From Phlyctochytrium arcticum (Eukaryota; Chytridiomycota; Chytridiomycetes; Chytridiales; Chytridiaceae), in contig JAHLKI010000032.1 in NCBI GenBank assembly GCA_025602905.1, positions 186,001-250,000 of the forward strand: 64,000 bases of DNA, in the 5' to 3' direction. A program made the translations under genes and the position numbers. Within the stretch, counting starts at the first letter, position 1. The number at the start of each line of letters is the position of its first letter. Below are positions 38,161-48,871 of the stretch, piece after piece. The notes beneath the pieces are model-generated. The model was given only the letters and a program-made list of their open reading frames with translations. It searched no databases and was not told where the DNA came from.

Positions 38161-39798
38161 TTAAGGTGAGCCATTGGGCGAGTCACCCCACGAGGGTGCG
38201 GATAGATGATTGCGGAAGGCTTGGGCGACGAGTAAAGCGCGTTCGTAGCGTTCACCTTCGGCAGCCGAGGTTGTAGAGGAGGATTTGTCGGTGAGGGAGG
38301 GGCGGGAGAGGGTGGATGATGATGATGTGTTTGGGTTGTTGAGGAGGGAGCCGAGGATGGAGCGGCGGGTGATGAGGGGTGGGAGGTTGGGGTCTGAGAA
38401 TGGGTCTGCGGCGGCTGAGGCGGTGGGGTCGGCAAAGGGGTCTTGGATGGTGGAGGTGGAGAGTGGGGCGGGTCGTGTTGGAGGGGAGTTTGAAGCAGAG
38501 GTTGGGGGGGAAGCAGCGGTTGGGAGGAGGGGTGTTGTGGTGAGTGACGAGACATTGATTTCTTCAGTGGAGGGTCGGGTTGACGTTGATGATGCGGATG
38601 ACATGACCTGTTTAGCGGCCAAACCGCCCGCTGTAGCAGCAGCCGCAACACCACCACCACCAGCACCCAATGTAGCAGCCGATGATCCCATTCCGGGTGC
38701 CGCCGAGAGGGATGCAACTTGGGGAGACCGACCCGCTTCCACGTTTCCGCTCCAGTTATCCATTCGTTTCTGATGGGCGCGTTGGGCCCGATGGCGTTTA
38801 ATCAGGACAAACAGAAACAGGCCTAGGAGAACTAGGAGGGAGACGGTCAGACCCGCAATTAGGCCTGTTTTTGATGAATCTGAAGAGGCGGTTGGGGTCA
38901 CAGCGGTGGGTGGATTGCCACCAGGAGTGTTGACGGGGTCGGTCCCTCCTGGTCCCGTCCCGGGTCCCGGTAGGGGACTTGAGCCTGGATTTGAGCCTGG
39001 ATTTGAGCCTGGATTTGAGCCCGGATTCGACCCTGGGGATGGGGAACCTGGGGTTGGGCCGGTTGGTGCTGGGATGGTTGTGGGAACAGATGATGGGGAT
39101 ACAGGAGATGGGGCAGCGGGCGGGGATGGCGTGGCAGGAGATGGCACAGGAATAGCAGCAGTGTCCAGAGAGATACTTGTCATAGAACTTGAAAAGGGGC
39201 CCAAGAAACAAGTCTGGGGGTCCCTGACTTGAAAGTAGAAAGATTTCTGGCCGCTCTCGACCAGCTTCATGAGGGCATCGGAGCGATTGACGACCACATC
39301 GATAGACGCAACTGTTCCAATGGTTTTAGCTGCATCCAACGAGTCCCATGACTGGACGAGGGTTGATTTTGGGTTGCAAGGGTCGACCTGAGGATTCACA
39401 CGAAGATCACCGACATAGAGACGGAGTTGCCAGCTGGAGGGGTCGCGGTTGCCAAAGGCGGCCGTGTAAAAGGAGACTGCGGTCGGGGTGTTGAGGGGGA
39501 GGGCGGCCTTGTCGACGCAGAGACGGTCGGTTGAAGCGCAACTGGCGAGATTGGCGCTGTTTGCGACCTGGCCCGACACAAACACGACGGGCATTGTTGT
39601 TGCTGCTGTTGCTACTACTACTAGTGCCCACCGTCGGAGTGCTGCTGCTGTGGATCGCTTTGGGTGCCTTGTTGACTTTGACGAACGCACTGGGTGATTT
39701 GGTTGGGGAAAAGTCGTCGCCGTCGTCGTCGTCGCCGTCGTGGCAGCTCTTGTTCTTGCGGCCGTTGGTAAAACACGTGGTCCAGGCCCGTCGGACAT
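38161..39798 (-). CDS. Single-pass membrane protein with mucin-like stalk
   Basis: No family recognised. This single exon encodes 545 residues. A basic, Thr/Ala-rich N-terminus precedes a hydrophobic signal (ALVVVATAATTMPVVFVSGQ, about 58-77). An ectodomain of about 140 residues with four to five Cys follows, then a Pro/Ser/Thr/Gly stalk that includes tandem NPGS repeats. A transmembrane helix (TGLIAGLTVSLLVLLGLFLF) with a basic stop (IKRHRAQRAHQKR) comes next, then a roughly 190-residue Ser/Thr/Pro-rich cytosolic tail. The layout resembles fungal WSC/Mid2-like wall stress sensors, but no WSC cysteine pattern is seen, so that is only an architectural analogy. An alternative start is the Met in the signal region. 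Confidence 0.75.
   Translation of the reverse strand: MSDGPGPRVLPTAARTRAATTATTTTATTFPQPNHPVRSSKSTRHPKRSTAAALRRWALVVVATAATTMPVVFVSGQVANSANLASCASTDRLCVDKAALPLNTPTAVSFYTAAFGNRDPSSWQLRLYVGDLRVNPQVDPCNPKSTLVQSWDSLDAAKTIGTVASIDVVVNRSDALMKLVESGQKSFYFQVRDPQTCFLGPFSSSMTSISLDTAAIPVPSPATPSPPAAPSPVSPSSVPTTIPAPTGPTPGSPSPGSNPGSNPGSNPGSNPGSSPLPGPGTGPGGTDPVNTPGGNPPTAVTPTASSDSSKTGLIAGLTVSLLVLLGLFLFVLIKRHRAQRAHQKRMDNWSGNVEAGRSPQVASLSAAPGMGSSAATLGAGGGGVAAAATAGGLAAKQVMSSASSTSTRPSTEEINVSSLTTTPLLPTAASPPTSASNSPPTRPAPLSTSTIQDPFADPTASAAADPFSDPNLPPLITRRSILGSLLNNPNTSSSSTLSRPSLTDKSSSTTSAAEGERYERALLVAQAFRNHLSAPSWGDSPNGSP
38979..39038 (+). repeat. 12-bp tandem repeat in the stalk
   Basis: TTGAGCCTGGAT is repeated about five times (units from 38979, 38991, 39003, 39015, 39027, the last two diverged). 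On the - strand it encodes the NPGS tetrapeptide repeat, so the copy number could vary between strains without a frameshift. Confidence 0.85.
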
Positions 39799-42130
39799 AT
39801 CTCTTTGCTCGTCCGTCTCTTGCTTTGTTCCTGCTCGAGTCCTTGATAAATCCTACTTTGCTAATGCCTGATTCCTACTGCCTGATACCAACGATTCCTA
39901 CAGTCTAAAACCGCAAAATCCTTGTGGGATATTATACCACCGCTTCAAAACGCCGAACGAGCGCCAACCCCGACCGCAGAAAGGCTAGGGCTGGAGTGGC
40001 GGGCTCTCGTCATCGCCTCGATTTTCCATTTAGTAGTCTTTTCCCTTGGGGTTTTTTATTTTAGCCAAGGGAAAACGCTGGGTTGAATTAGGCACCAGCT
40101 CAGCTATTGAACCCTCATACGGTACGTATTCACTTATGGAAAAGACTACTACAGCCAAGCACTTTGCGCAGGGACTTGCTTTGGACGGACGGACGGTTGC
40201 TTGGGTCAAGGCTTTCAGCGGCTGGTTTTTGATGGACCCCGGCTGGAGATTTCTGAAAAGATACAGCCAAAATGGAGCCACGGCTGGTGGACCCTGGGGC
40301 ATTCATTGGGGAAAGACTTGTGGAATTGCATGCAGTCTTTTGCAGAGAGAGTGGGCGTCTCCCCCATTAATATACTTTGATCCATGCTGATTTTCACGGC
40401 GCTTCAAAAAAATTGTGTAGGCGTCAACTCGATCTAGAACTGAGAGACCACAGTCCGAATGTCTTATCTAGTGAGCTGCTGCTGCAACTGCAAGTCTTGA
40501 TCGTTCGTGATCGAACACTTCGAAACATAATGTCGCACCTCGCGCGTTCGAAACAAAAACAGAGACATCCGGAAAAAGGTAAAACCCACCTTCCTGGAAA
40601 TAAATACAAGAGTAATTCGACCTTTGAATGAAAAATTTGAAGAACAGGCTTTGGGAATGTCCCTTGAATTATTGGTCAATTGTTTCCTGGGGGCGATTAA
40701 GTACGCAGATGACCTTGACACACCCGGAAAGACCAAGCAACTTACTTATAGCGGACAAAGGTATATAGCCCGGCAGCAAAAACATTCAAACACGTCGTAT
40801 GAGGGCAAGCAAGCAGCAGCTTTCGACTTGAAGCACTTGCAATAGTTTTTAGGTCGTGGGAATTATTCGGAGGCGTACCGGAATTTTGCAAGCTATAAAA
40901 TTGTCTGTAAAATCTTGTTCCAAAGCGGTGGGAATTTGGGAAACCCCCGAACCCACGAACACACAGATTATACATGAGGTAAAAATTGCAAGCCTCAGCT
41001 TGGCGGCGGTTTTATGCGCATCTTACTGATGGTGATGGGCTCAGAGCTCCAATGATCAACTTCAACCACCAGCCCCGGCTGATGGCATTCCTATCTAGCC
41101 CGCTATTTGTTTTTTTCATAGATTGCAAGCAGATATATACAAACTTAAAAAAGGTCGCAGTGCGTTATGGGTAGTCTCATCCGCCCGGTTATCATCGCTG
41201 CAATTAGCAAGCTCGTCCAGATGACGGCTTATACTGCCAAGGAGAGGTACATCCTGCCTGCAAGGTGGCAGGACACTATGGTTTTTGCCGATGTAGACCA
41301 AGTTTCTGCCCTGCCTGCAAGATATGACCTCCCTCGTAAATGTCAGTTAAAGTATCCCATATCCCATCCACGTACACTAAAGACGATAAAAACGCAGTAG
41401 CTCTTCGACTTCATCCCATTTGGGGCTCCATTCCTTATTCATGCTCGCATGGATAGGCAACGTGGAATCTCCCTGGCAGTGGACTGGCTGATGATATATA
41501 TATATACACAGCGAATGAACCCACCAGCCCCCCTGCTGCCGTCAGCAACCAAAATCACGCGCCGAGGCCACGCGACGCATTCACCGCCATTCAGTCTCAC
41601 TCTCACGCGGTATATAATAGCGGCATATACTCCGACTTGGCTGATTGATATATAAGTACCTGGCATTTCCTTTTCTCGCTCTGCATCATTATCATCGTCT
41701 CATAAGCACTTTTTCATCAGTCATCAATCGAGGAACCAACGGGATAATCGTACGGAAAGCGGGTTACTGAGAAACTTAATTGGAAGAGGACGAGTTTGGA
41801 GTGTGTGCGAAAAAGGCTTCTTTGGAGAATATCTTGCAAGGAAAGGACGGGTGTTTACCCTGTTGTGAAAGGTTTTTGGAATTGACGGACGGGAAGCCTC
41901 TCGGGTTCTCCGCAATCCGTTTGTTTATATCTTGCTTGGAGAGAACGGAGCCGGTGCCGGAGCCGGAGAGCAGTTTGCAAGCAGCAGCAGCAGCATCAGC
42001 TATTTACGCACTCTAGTATCGTGAAAGAATCCACGCCCGTACTCCTCGGAAGAAAGAGACGATTGAGGTTGGGCTGGGGGAAATCTGGACAATCGAGCGC
42101 AAAGTACAAACGGATCAACAACCAGAAAGT
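39799..42130. other. Long intergenic stretch without a supported gene
   Basis: About 2.3 kb. Short frames on both strands (up to 114 codons at 40046-40390) have no recognisable motif and no convincing splice partners. A TATATAA at 41611-41617 and an ATATATATATA run at about 41493-41505 precede the next gene, which may therefore have a long leader or an unseen 5' exon. A GCA repeat encoding Ala lies near 41983-41998. Confidence 0.45.
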
Positions 42131-43303
42131 ATGCCCACATTCCATGGTCGCTCGCAGCAGCCGCCGTCAGTGCTACTGGATCGTCTGGAACAAATTGCAG
42201 CAGCCAATGCCAGTGGTGGGAATGATGCCCGGGCCAGCACATCTACCGCACCGCCAGCCCAGATTACAACGACTTCATCTGCTCCACCACCTCCAGCTCA
42301 TCTACTCAAAGACAGTCGCCCTCCGACCCCTTCCACCCCGCAATCTCATCCTGCTACACCCCCGCCGTCCTGGTCTGACTGGTCATGGATTGATCTGGCT
42401 CGGGCCTCCCCTACACCCTCACTCCGCTCCTCGCAAATGGGCAGCATGGTGGTTTTGTCTGCCAATGGGGGCGCGAGTCCTCGCATGCAAGGATTGGCCG
42501 AATGGGTGGTGGAAGATTGGGTGGGTATGGGCAGTGTCGGGCAAAGCGGCACGCCTGTCCCGTCTATTGGACATGGACCCAATCCTTCTCCGCCTTCGTC
42601 GGCGGCAGGTACGGCCTCCGTGACGGGATCAGCTGCGCCAGCAGCACGGTCCACTACGGCATCTCCTCCACCTCACTTGGTCGCTCACCACCTCCTTCCT
42701 GCGCAACTGCAAGGTCTCTCACTCAATTCACCGTCAGGCCTGAAATCCATGACGGGCCTTACGTTTGCCGCTGTGGTCGCGGCCGGTATTCCACCCCGAC
42801 CCCCATCTGTCCCCGACACAAGCAGCAGCCCCGCTCCACCTCCCAATCTCGTCATCTCACCCCCGACTCCACCACCGGCGGATGCTGTCCCCAAAGCCAT
42901 CAAGCCAAGACCCCCACCCTTCCTAACCTCTCTCCTCTTACTCCCCAGCACCATTCTCCACCACATCCTCTCCTACATGCGCATTCTCAAACCTTTACCT
43001 CCGGCCGGCACATCTTCCTCATCCTCGGGCGCCATCTGGCTCTCCCAAGACGGAAAAGACACATTGGACATGTCGGATTCTTACCTCTTGAGTTCACCAA
43101 CGACCACCGAGTCGTCGTCCGATCAAGCCCCCGACGACCCTGAAGAAGAATCCTCACCTGCCGGCTCACCCCATGCCGTATCCCTTTCCATCTGTTTACT
43201 GGCGGTCGGGTTAGGGGTCGGTGCTGGGCTTGGTGGATGGTGCCTGTTTCGATGCACGTCGTCGTCCGTTCCTTCTCCACCTTCCGTACCTTCTGCACAT
43301 TAG
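42131..43303 (+). CDS. Pro/Ser-rich tail-anchored protein, unknown family
   Basis: Not recognised. This single exon encodes 390 residues, starting MPTFHGRSQQPPSVLLDRLE. Most of the chain is low-complexity Pro, Ser, Thr and Ala with short ordered stretches (SWSDWSWIDLARA; PFLTSLLLLPSTILHHILSY). Near the C-terminus a Gly-rich hydrophobic helix (LSICLLAVGLGVGAGLGGWC, about 350-370) is followed by LFRC and a short Ser/Pro tail. That suggests a C-terminal membrane anchor with the bulk in the cytosol. Codon use is markedly GC-rich compared with its flanks, which argues for a coding role over chance. No signal peptide. Confidence 0.68.
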   Translation: MPTFHGRSQQPPSVLLDRLEQIAAANASGGNDARASTSTAPPAQITTTSSAPPPPAHLLKDSRPPTPSTPQSHPATPPPSWSDWSWIDLARASPTPSLRSSQMGSMVVLSANGGASPRMQGLAEWVVEDWVGMGSVGQSGTPVPSIGHGPNPSPPSSAAGTASVTGSAAPAARSTTASPPPHLVAHHLLPAQLQGLSLNSPSGLKSMTGLTFAAVVAAGIPPRPPSVPDTSSSPAPPPNLVISPPTPPPADAVPKAIKPRPPPFLTSLLLLPSTILHHILSYMRILKPLPPAGTSSSSSGAIWLSQDGKDTLDMSDSYLLSSPTTTESSSDQAPDDPEEESSPAGSPHAVSLSICLLAVGLGVGAGLGGWCLFRCTSSSVPSPPSVPSAH

Positions 43304-44306
43304 AACTTTGTTATTTTCGGCATTTATATTCTTGGGTGAACTCCAGTCCAGTATATAATCCCCCTTCTCTCCTCCTTTTTGTATATATATGCACTCTCTT
43401 TCTTTTACCCACATTATATACGTTTCATTCAAAAACCAATCGACGCTTGCCATTCAGATCAGACTGCTTGCTACCGTTGTGTTCCTAGCGAGTGTTGTCG
43501 ACGACCTCCCCCAGCACATCGTTTACCCAAATTGAGCAACTTGAACAACCATTTTGAGGTGCCAAACACGCCAAAACAGGCCTAAAGTCAGTCCAAAGAG
43601 GGTTTGTCGGGTTTGAAATTCTGTGAGGTGATTATGTAAAATGATTTTGGAGCCGGGTTGTTGGGAAATTGCTTTCAAGGGGCAAAACGTGCGCATCAGT
43701 CCCACTGTTCGGAGTTACTGTTCCAGAAGCAAGGGAGCCTTTTTTGCCGGTGTGGGGGAGACTTCTTCTTTGAGCTCATTTTTGAGCACCTTTGGCCATT
43801 GACGATTGAGCGCATTTAGCGATAACATGGCCTTGAAAGGAGTGAGGGATTAAAGCAAGTGATGAGAATGAGATGTAACTCGAGTAAGCCGATGTACGTT
43901 TGTGGGGTGATATTCCCATCTTTTGTCTTTAAGTGTCATGTCACAAATATCATATGGAGGACGAATACCCCACACTGTAGGAAATAAATGCATGAATGTA
44001 TGTGGGGGGAAAGACAGGTACTTCCGGAAGGCACGAGAAGGAAAAAAGTGAGCGGATTCCGCTTGCTTACCTGATGTTGCTCTCTTTTTGCTGGACGTGA
44101 GCGGATTTAGCGGAAGAAGGGGCTGATCGCAGCCGGCCAGCACAAACAGCGCAAAGCGACTGCTTTTTTCGTCTATAAAAGCAGGGGCCTTCCCTTCCCT
44201 CCCCCCACTTTTTTCTTCATCTCACACTCCACCTGCTTCAGTACATCACTACTCCGTTCTCTCACACACTTTACCCACCAACCCAACCAATCAACCAACA
44301 CAAACA
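43304..44306. other. Intergenic region and metallothionein promoter
   Basis: About 1 kb. No supported gene; a 97-codon - frame at 43850-44143 lacks features. The last 130 bp form the metallothionein promoter and a C/A-rich leader with repeated CAACCAA-type sequence immediately before the ATG. Several GCTG cores occur, which are components of copper-factor sites in other fungi, but no complete element can be claimed. Confidence 0.5.
44174..44180 (+). promoter_or_regulatory. TATA box of the metallothionein gene
   Basis: TATAAAA in TCTATAAAAG lies 127-133 bp before the ATG at 44307. Strong TATA boxes are rare in this window and fit a highly inducible gene. Confidence 0.65.
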
Positions 44307-44615
44307 ATGTCTTCCTCTGCTACTACTGCCCCTTCTACCACCACCGGCGTCTGCAAGTGCGGAGCCGGCTGCGGCTGCGACGGCGCCCACGGCTCCCAAT
44401 GCACCTGCAACTCATCCGAAATCAAGGCCAAGGCCGACCAGAACCGCGAAAAGGCTCACTGCAACTGTGGATCCGCCTGCGTCTGCCCCGCCGAACACGG
44501 TCAATGCACTTGTGGCCCCGCCGAAAAGAAGTCTGCTGGAAATAAGGATTGCTGTGGTGCTGCTTGCAGCTGTGGATCAACTTGCTCTTGTGAGAAGGGT
44601 GCCTGCAAGTGCTAG
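44307..44615 (+). CDS. Metallothionein with duplicated Cys arrays
   Basis: A cytosolic metal-binding protein for copper, cadmium or zinc buffering. This intronless gene encodes 102 residues with 20 Cys and no aromatic residues. A Ser/Thr leader is followed by two related arrays, CKCGAGCGCDGAHGSQCTC and CNCGSACVCPAEHGQCTC, separated by a Lys/Glu-rich linker. After a second linker comes a third array, CCGAACSCGSTCSCEKGACKC. The shared C-x-C-G-x-x-C-x-C-x3-HG-x-CTC pattern shows an internal duplication, and the conserved His may contribute to metal binding. Most fungal metallothioneins are shorter, with a single array. Confidence 0.92.
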   Translation: MSSSATTAPSTTTGVCKCGAGCGCDGAHGSQCTCNSSEIKAKADQNREKAHCNCGSACVCPAEHGQCTCGPAEKKSAGNKDCCGAACSCGSTCSCEKGACKC

Positions 44616-45130
44616 GCTTTTTTGACACCTCTCTTCAACCAATACCGACCCCGCTACCACTACCACCACACACACATGATATCCACTACAAACACAAACA
44701 CATTTCAGTCTCCTGTCGCTGATTGATTCCCCCCTCCTTTCTTTGTAATTTCTTTCACTTTGTATACTCGTTCTTGCTGTCTTTTTCAAAATATATTTGC
44801 ATCGCGTTCTTTACTACATGATTCTCCTGACTCTGCGCTCGTACCTTGATGTTTTGAATGACCTGCCTTCTCAGCCTTCTCTGCATGTGCGCGTGAACGC
44901 CAGAGTGAACGGCCTGCCGGTATCCCAACAGCCTTTGGGGCAGCAAAAAACTCTAGAGTCCAAAGCTCAATCAATCGTTTATTCCAAAATCCTCGAGTAC
45001 TATCAAAAGTCATAGTCAACCCACCATCCATTACACCCTTACACTTGCTAAGAAAAAAAATCTACAAAAAATGCTACAGGAAATCTATGTCAAAAAAAAC
45101 ACCAAAAAAATAGAATGTAAAGGTAATAAG
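44616..45130. other. Convergent 3' region
   Basis: About 0.5 kb lie between the metallothionein and the 3' end of the vezatin-like gene. T-rich and A-rich runs (AAAAAAAATCTACAAAAAATG near 45053) are likely 3'-end signals for both genes. No coding signal. Confidence 0.5.
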
Positions 45131-47298
45131 CTAAACAACCCTCCGCAAATCCAGCACATTTCTCAATTCCACAATGACGGAATCCCGGGCCATCTTGTCT
45201 TGCTTCCTCTTGACGTCGCCCACACGTTTCTCATTACGAGCTTTAATTCTGTCGGATCGCGGGATAGGTTTTTCTGTAGTGGGACCGGAAATGTCTTCAA
45301 ACACGCCTGCGACGGTTAGGAGGGTGGTATCTTCGGCACAGTCGCGGACGCCTTCGAGGTGGGTGTACATGTCCCCGATTTGGCGCTGAGGGGGAAGGGG
45401 TGGTGGGGGTGCATCGATGGCCAAAGTTGGGGATTGTTGGAATGTGGATTGGAGAGTGGAAAAAGCGGATGTGAGACGCTCGACGTCGTGCGGGAATTGG
45501 GATTGGAGGACTGAGCATTTTGCTGTTAACTCGGATATGGAGGATGTATCTGAAAGTTATAAAAAAAAAAGTCAGATGAAATGTTGCGTAACAGATTGTG
45601 ATATATCTTACCACGAAGATCTTGGGCGCAGAGTAAAATTTTGGCCCGCATTTCGCGTAAAATGTCATCTAGGCTGGCCAAACTGTTGATGGTCTGGTGT
45701 TTGAGGGACTGGAGGGCGGGTGGGTCGTGAGATGAATGACGGGTGTCTCGGGTGTCGGATGTACGGGAAGATTTGTAACGTCCCACACCTATTAACACAC
45801 GCAATCAATTCCAGCGCTCTTTGAGTTTTTGGATATGTGAAGACTTACTCAAACTGGCATCGGCACACTCCAAAAGTAATCCGGTCTGGCCCTCATAGAG
45901 TCTAGTCAGTCGCCGTACAATGGCGTTGATCTGGTTCCACCGTCTCGACAGCGTGGACGGGCTTCCGGTAAAGGACGAAGATAAAACGAGGGCATCCAGA
46001 ATTTGGATCCGTTGGGATTTGATGTGCATGTGGGCGCGGGTTAGGGTATGCGTTGTTTGAGGTTGTTGGTGTTGAAGTTGGGAGTCGGGGAGGGGTGGGG
46101 TGGTGGGTGACTCGACTGCGAGGGCAATGGATGGATCGGGGAGTTCGAGAATGAGAGGAGTGGGACCGGCCCCTCCACCTATATTACTATTATTGTTGTT
46201 GTTGGTTCCAGGTGCAGAAACCCCTGCGACCGCTAATAATTGGCCGTACGAGCTGACTGCCAGATCAGAGATGCCCAATAAGGATTCGGCGAGCATTTCG
46301 CGGAGCCAGCCGCAGCGACGATGTTCCACGTCGCTTTCAACTCGTCGCTCTGAACCGCTATGTATACTGTTAGAGGGATGCAAAGCTAAATGCAAGAGAA
46401 CCCGAACGTACAGTCGGTATCCACGAGAAACGAGCTGGAGGTCCTGCACTTGTCGCACCGTTTTGCGGAATAGAGTGTCAAAGGTTTGCATGGCCTTGAC
46501 GTGAGACTGGAGGGTCGCATTGGCTGTTGAATACACATACGCTATTCTACTGTAAAGCTAAGAAAAAACGGGTTCACATCATGGTTCAGGACTGTCAATA
46601 AAGTAAAAAACGTACCATCTGTCGTCGGGTAACAGCCACCAACGGAACCCCCGAGCCCAACGTCAACATCCCAAGCACAACCCCTCCCCTCCCCAACCGT
46701 CCCCTCCTGGCCAACATTCTCAGCACCAGCACGGCACTCCGCGCCCATAACCCCCACAACCCAGCCACCAGCAGTCTCCCCACCTCGACTTTCTTCCTCG
46801 AATGGAAAAAATGACGGGGCTCGAGCGTCCGTTGCAAATCTCTCGTGCCCTGAATCTGCTGGATCAGAAATGTCGAGATATGCGTCTTCCAGATGGATTC
46901 GTGGGTTGCGTGGCATTGGTTTATGGATGGGTGAAGGGTTGTCCAGCAAGCCTATTCAACTGCAGGTTCAATATCCAATGTGCTTTCCATCATAAACACT
47001 ACAAAAAAAAAGCTTACCGCCGCCATCTCTTTACTCCAATCAATCCATTTCGAGGCTCGAGCATAAGCATCAAACCCCGTCTTCTTTTCTGCCTGTTCAT
47101 CATCACCATACTCCTCCGAAGGATCCACTTCAGGTTCCTCTCGTTGTTCGCTCACGTCCACTCCCATAGTCGTACCAGCTTCAATCCCTATAAATCGTGG
47201 CGTTGAGAATGCATATCGGAAGGAATTTGAGGGGACGTATTACCTTGAAAGTAGTCGGCGAGAGGTGATGCCGGGAAGACTACGGTTTCGTCAGCCAT
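45131..47298 (-). CDS. Vezatin/Inp2-like membrane protein (myosin-binding type)
   Basis: Vezatin-family proteins are membrane receptors for myosins; yeast Inp2 links peroxisomes to a class V myosin. Six exons (47298-47244, 47187-47018, 46951-46616, 46557-45849, 45788-45612, 45549-45131) give 621 residues. An acidic N-terminus precedes a hydrophobic region of one or two helices (VGRLLVAGLWGLWARSAVLV; GVVLGMLTLGSGVPLVAV). Next comes the family-like helix HVKAMQTFDTLFRKTVRQVQ followed by LQLVSRGYRL, then CGWLREMLAESLLG. The C-terminal half is helical and basic. A further 45-nt intron (46367-46411, GTACGT to CTAACAG) would delete 15 residues right after RGYRL, bring the sequence closer to the family and give 606 residues; it is in phase, so both forms are possible. 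The family call rests on motif resemblance. Confidence 0.66.
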
Positions 47299-48019
47299 AG
47301 TTTTTCAGTAAGTCATTGTCTTCGGTTTCATAGATTTGTTGGCCCCAAAATTTTGATGATAAGAGGACCGGCCACGATCGTGCACGCGACCTTTGCGGGG
47401 GTTGAAAATGTGGCACAGTCGGTGGTGGCGGAGATGGAAGCTCCGACATCTATTCGAGTGCGTCCGTTTAGCCGTTTGGATGCGTTCAAATACTCGGGTA
47501 TGTATTATTTGTGGGGCATGAATAGCCAGATTCGTTCAAAAGGTTGTTTCAAACTCTTGATAAGTGGTAGTCGAAAGATTTGTCTTATAGAAAAGCACTG
47601 GGGTTTTGTGGATCAGAATCTTTAGTGGGAAGGCATGATGAACCAAAATTGGAATAAAAAGGCAAATGTCTTGCGGACTGGCCTTTTTGGACTTAGCAAA
47701 GATATTGAGAGTCAGTTGAATCGCAAAGAGACATATTTGTTCTGATTGGGTTGTCGTTGCGATGCCTTTCTGCAGGTTGCAATGACTTTTTCCATTTTCA
47801 TGCGATGAAAAAAACTTCCTATAAGAAACTAATACCAAGCAAAAGGAATGAAAACAACCAGCTCAATTCTACAAAAATTACTTTTATGCTGTTAATCTAT
47901 TATAGACTATTGTACCCCTCTCTTCACCATGCTCACTGCAAATCATCCAAGGGCTTTTTTTTGCAAAAGATAGAAATGTTTGAGTACAGCTGGCGAATGA
48001 TGTTGCAAAAAAAGGAAAG
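47299..48019. other. Intergenic, no supported gene
   Basis: About 0.72 kb lie between two - strand genes. Only short, A/T-rich frames are present. The right-hand part contains the likely 3' end of the NYDI-motif gene and the left part the promoter of the vezatin-like gene. Confidence 0.5.
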
Positions 48020-48871
48020 TCATACCACTGATACGTATTGCATGTTGGAAATAATATCATAGTTTCGGTCCCGGCCTTGGCGGGCACTGATCTTGTCAAA
48101 GGAAACCCGATTCGCTCCTCGGCTTCCCGGCATGCTTTGCAACTGCGTACCTAAACGCCATGCCGGCATCAAAATAATGGCATAAAAAGGCAGGCCAAGG
48201 CGGTCGAGCCCATACCCGTGAGAATATCATAGTTTTTGCCAAAATCATCCCGGATGGGTTTCTTGACCCGGTGCGCGTTCCAGTTGGCCATTGGATCTTT
48301 TGGCTTTAATACAGGGAGTATGCTGGGTGAAGAGCCGGGGAGACCGTTTCCGCCCGAGGCGGGAGTTCCCACCCCGCTACGATTGCCCGCGATGGGTAAC
48401 GTCTCGATGCGTTTCATCCACTCGGCATAGTTGTGACGCTGATAACTGTCATGGTAATTTGTATGGGATTGATCCTGAGAGTTTGTAGAATAGATTAGCT
48501 CCATGTCCGGTCCGGCTGGGAGTTTGCCATTTTGCATACCTTGCTGCCCTGCTGACTCCACCACTCGCCTGCCACTCGTGCCTTTCCTTTGTTTTTCTGA
48601 TACTCGATTCGTTCCTCCTTCCGAACCTTTGAGACCTACACATTTGTTTAATTCCTCTCTAGTGTCCCTGAAGATACTTGCTCTAGCCCTGCACAACTTA
48701 CATCAAGAGGCTTGTAATCTGACCGAGTCGTTGATGCTGGTTTGCCGTTGAATGCATTCGCCTGGCCAATGCAGTCAGTAAGTAACCCTTGGGCCAAAAT
48801 ATTCTCCGGGATCAAGCAACTCGTACCTCACGCTCCTGCCGGGACTTTAAGTAAATCCTGTCGTAACCCAT
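48020..48871 (-). CDS. Small protein with repeated NYDI motif, five exons
   Basis: I do not recognise a named family. Exons 48871-48827, 48761-48702, 48635-48540, 48474-48216 and 48150-48020 give 196 residues starting MGYDRIYLKSRQEREANAFN. All four introns are 65-66 nt with GT-AG ends. The middle is basic and aromatic-rich (GEWWSQQGSKDQSHTNYHDS; HNYAEWMKRIETLP). The C-terminal part has two copies of a short pattern, KPIRDDFGKNYDILTG and RQGRDRNYDIISN, about 30 residues apart. Repeated short D-Y/F-D-I-x-[ST] elements occur in several axoneme-associated proteins, so a flagellar role is a guess supported only by that resemblance. The stop is reached whether or not a possible donor at the very end is used. 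Confidence 0.7.

Noticed and set aside
38285..38773. 162-codon + frame opposite the mucin-like membrane protein
   Set aside because: Antisense shadow of a GC-rich low-complexity coding exon.
40046..40390. 114-codon + frame
   Set aside because: No recognisable content, no conserved splice sites; insufficient support.
42021..42623. 200-codon + frame overlapping the Pro/Ser-rich gene
   Set aside because: Shadow frame of the 390-residue gene; no hydrophobic or domain logic.
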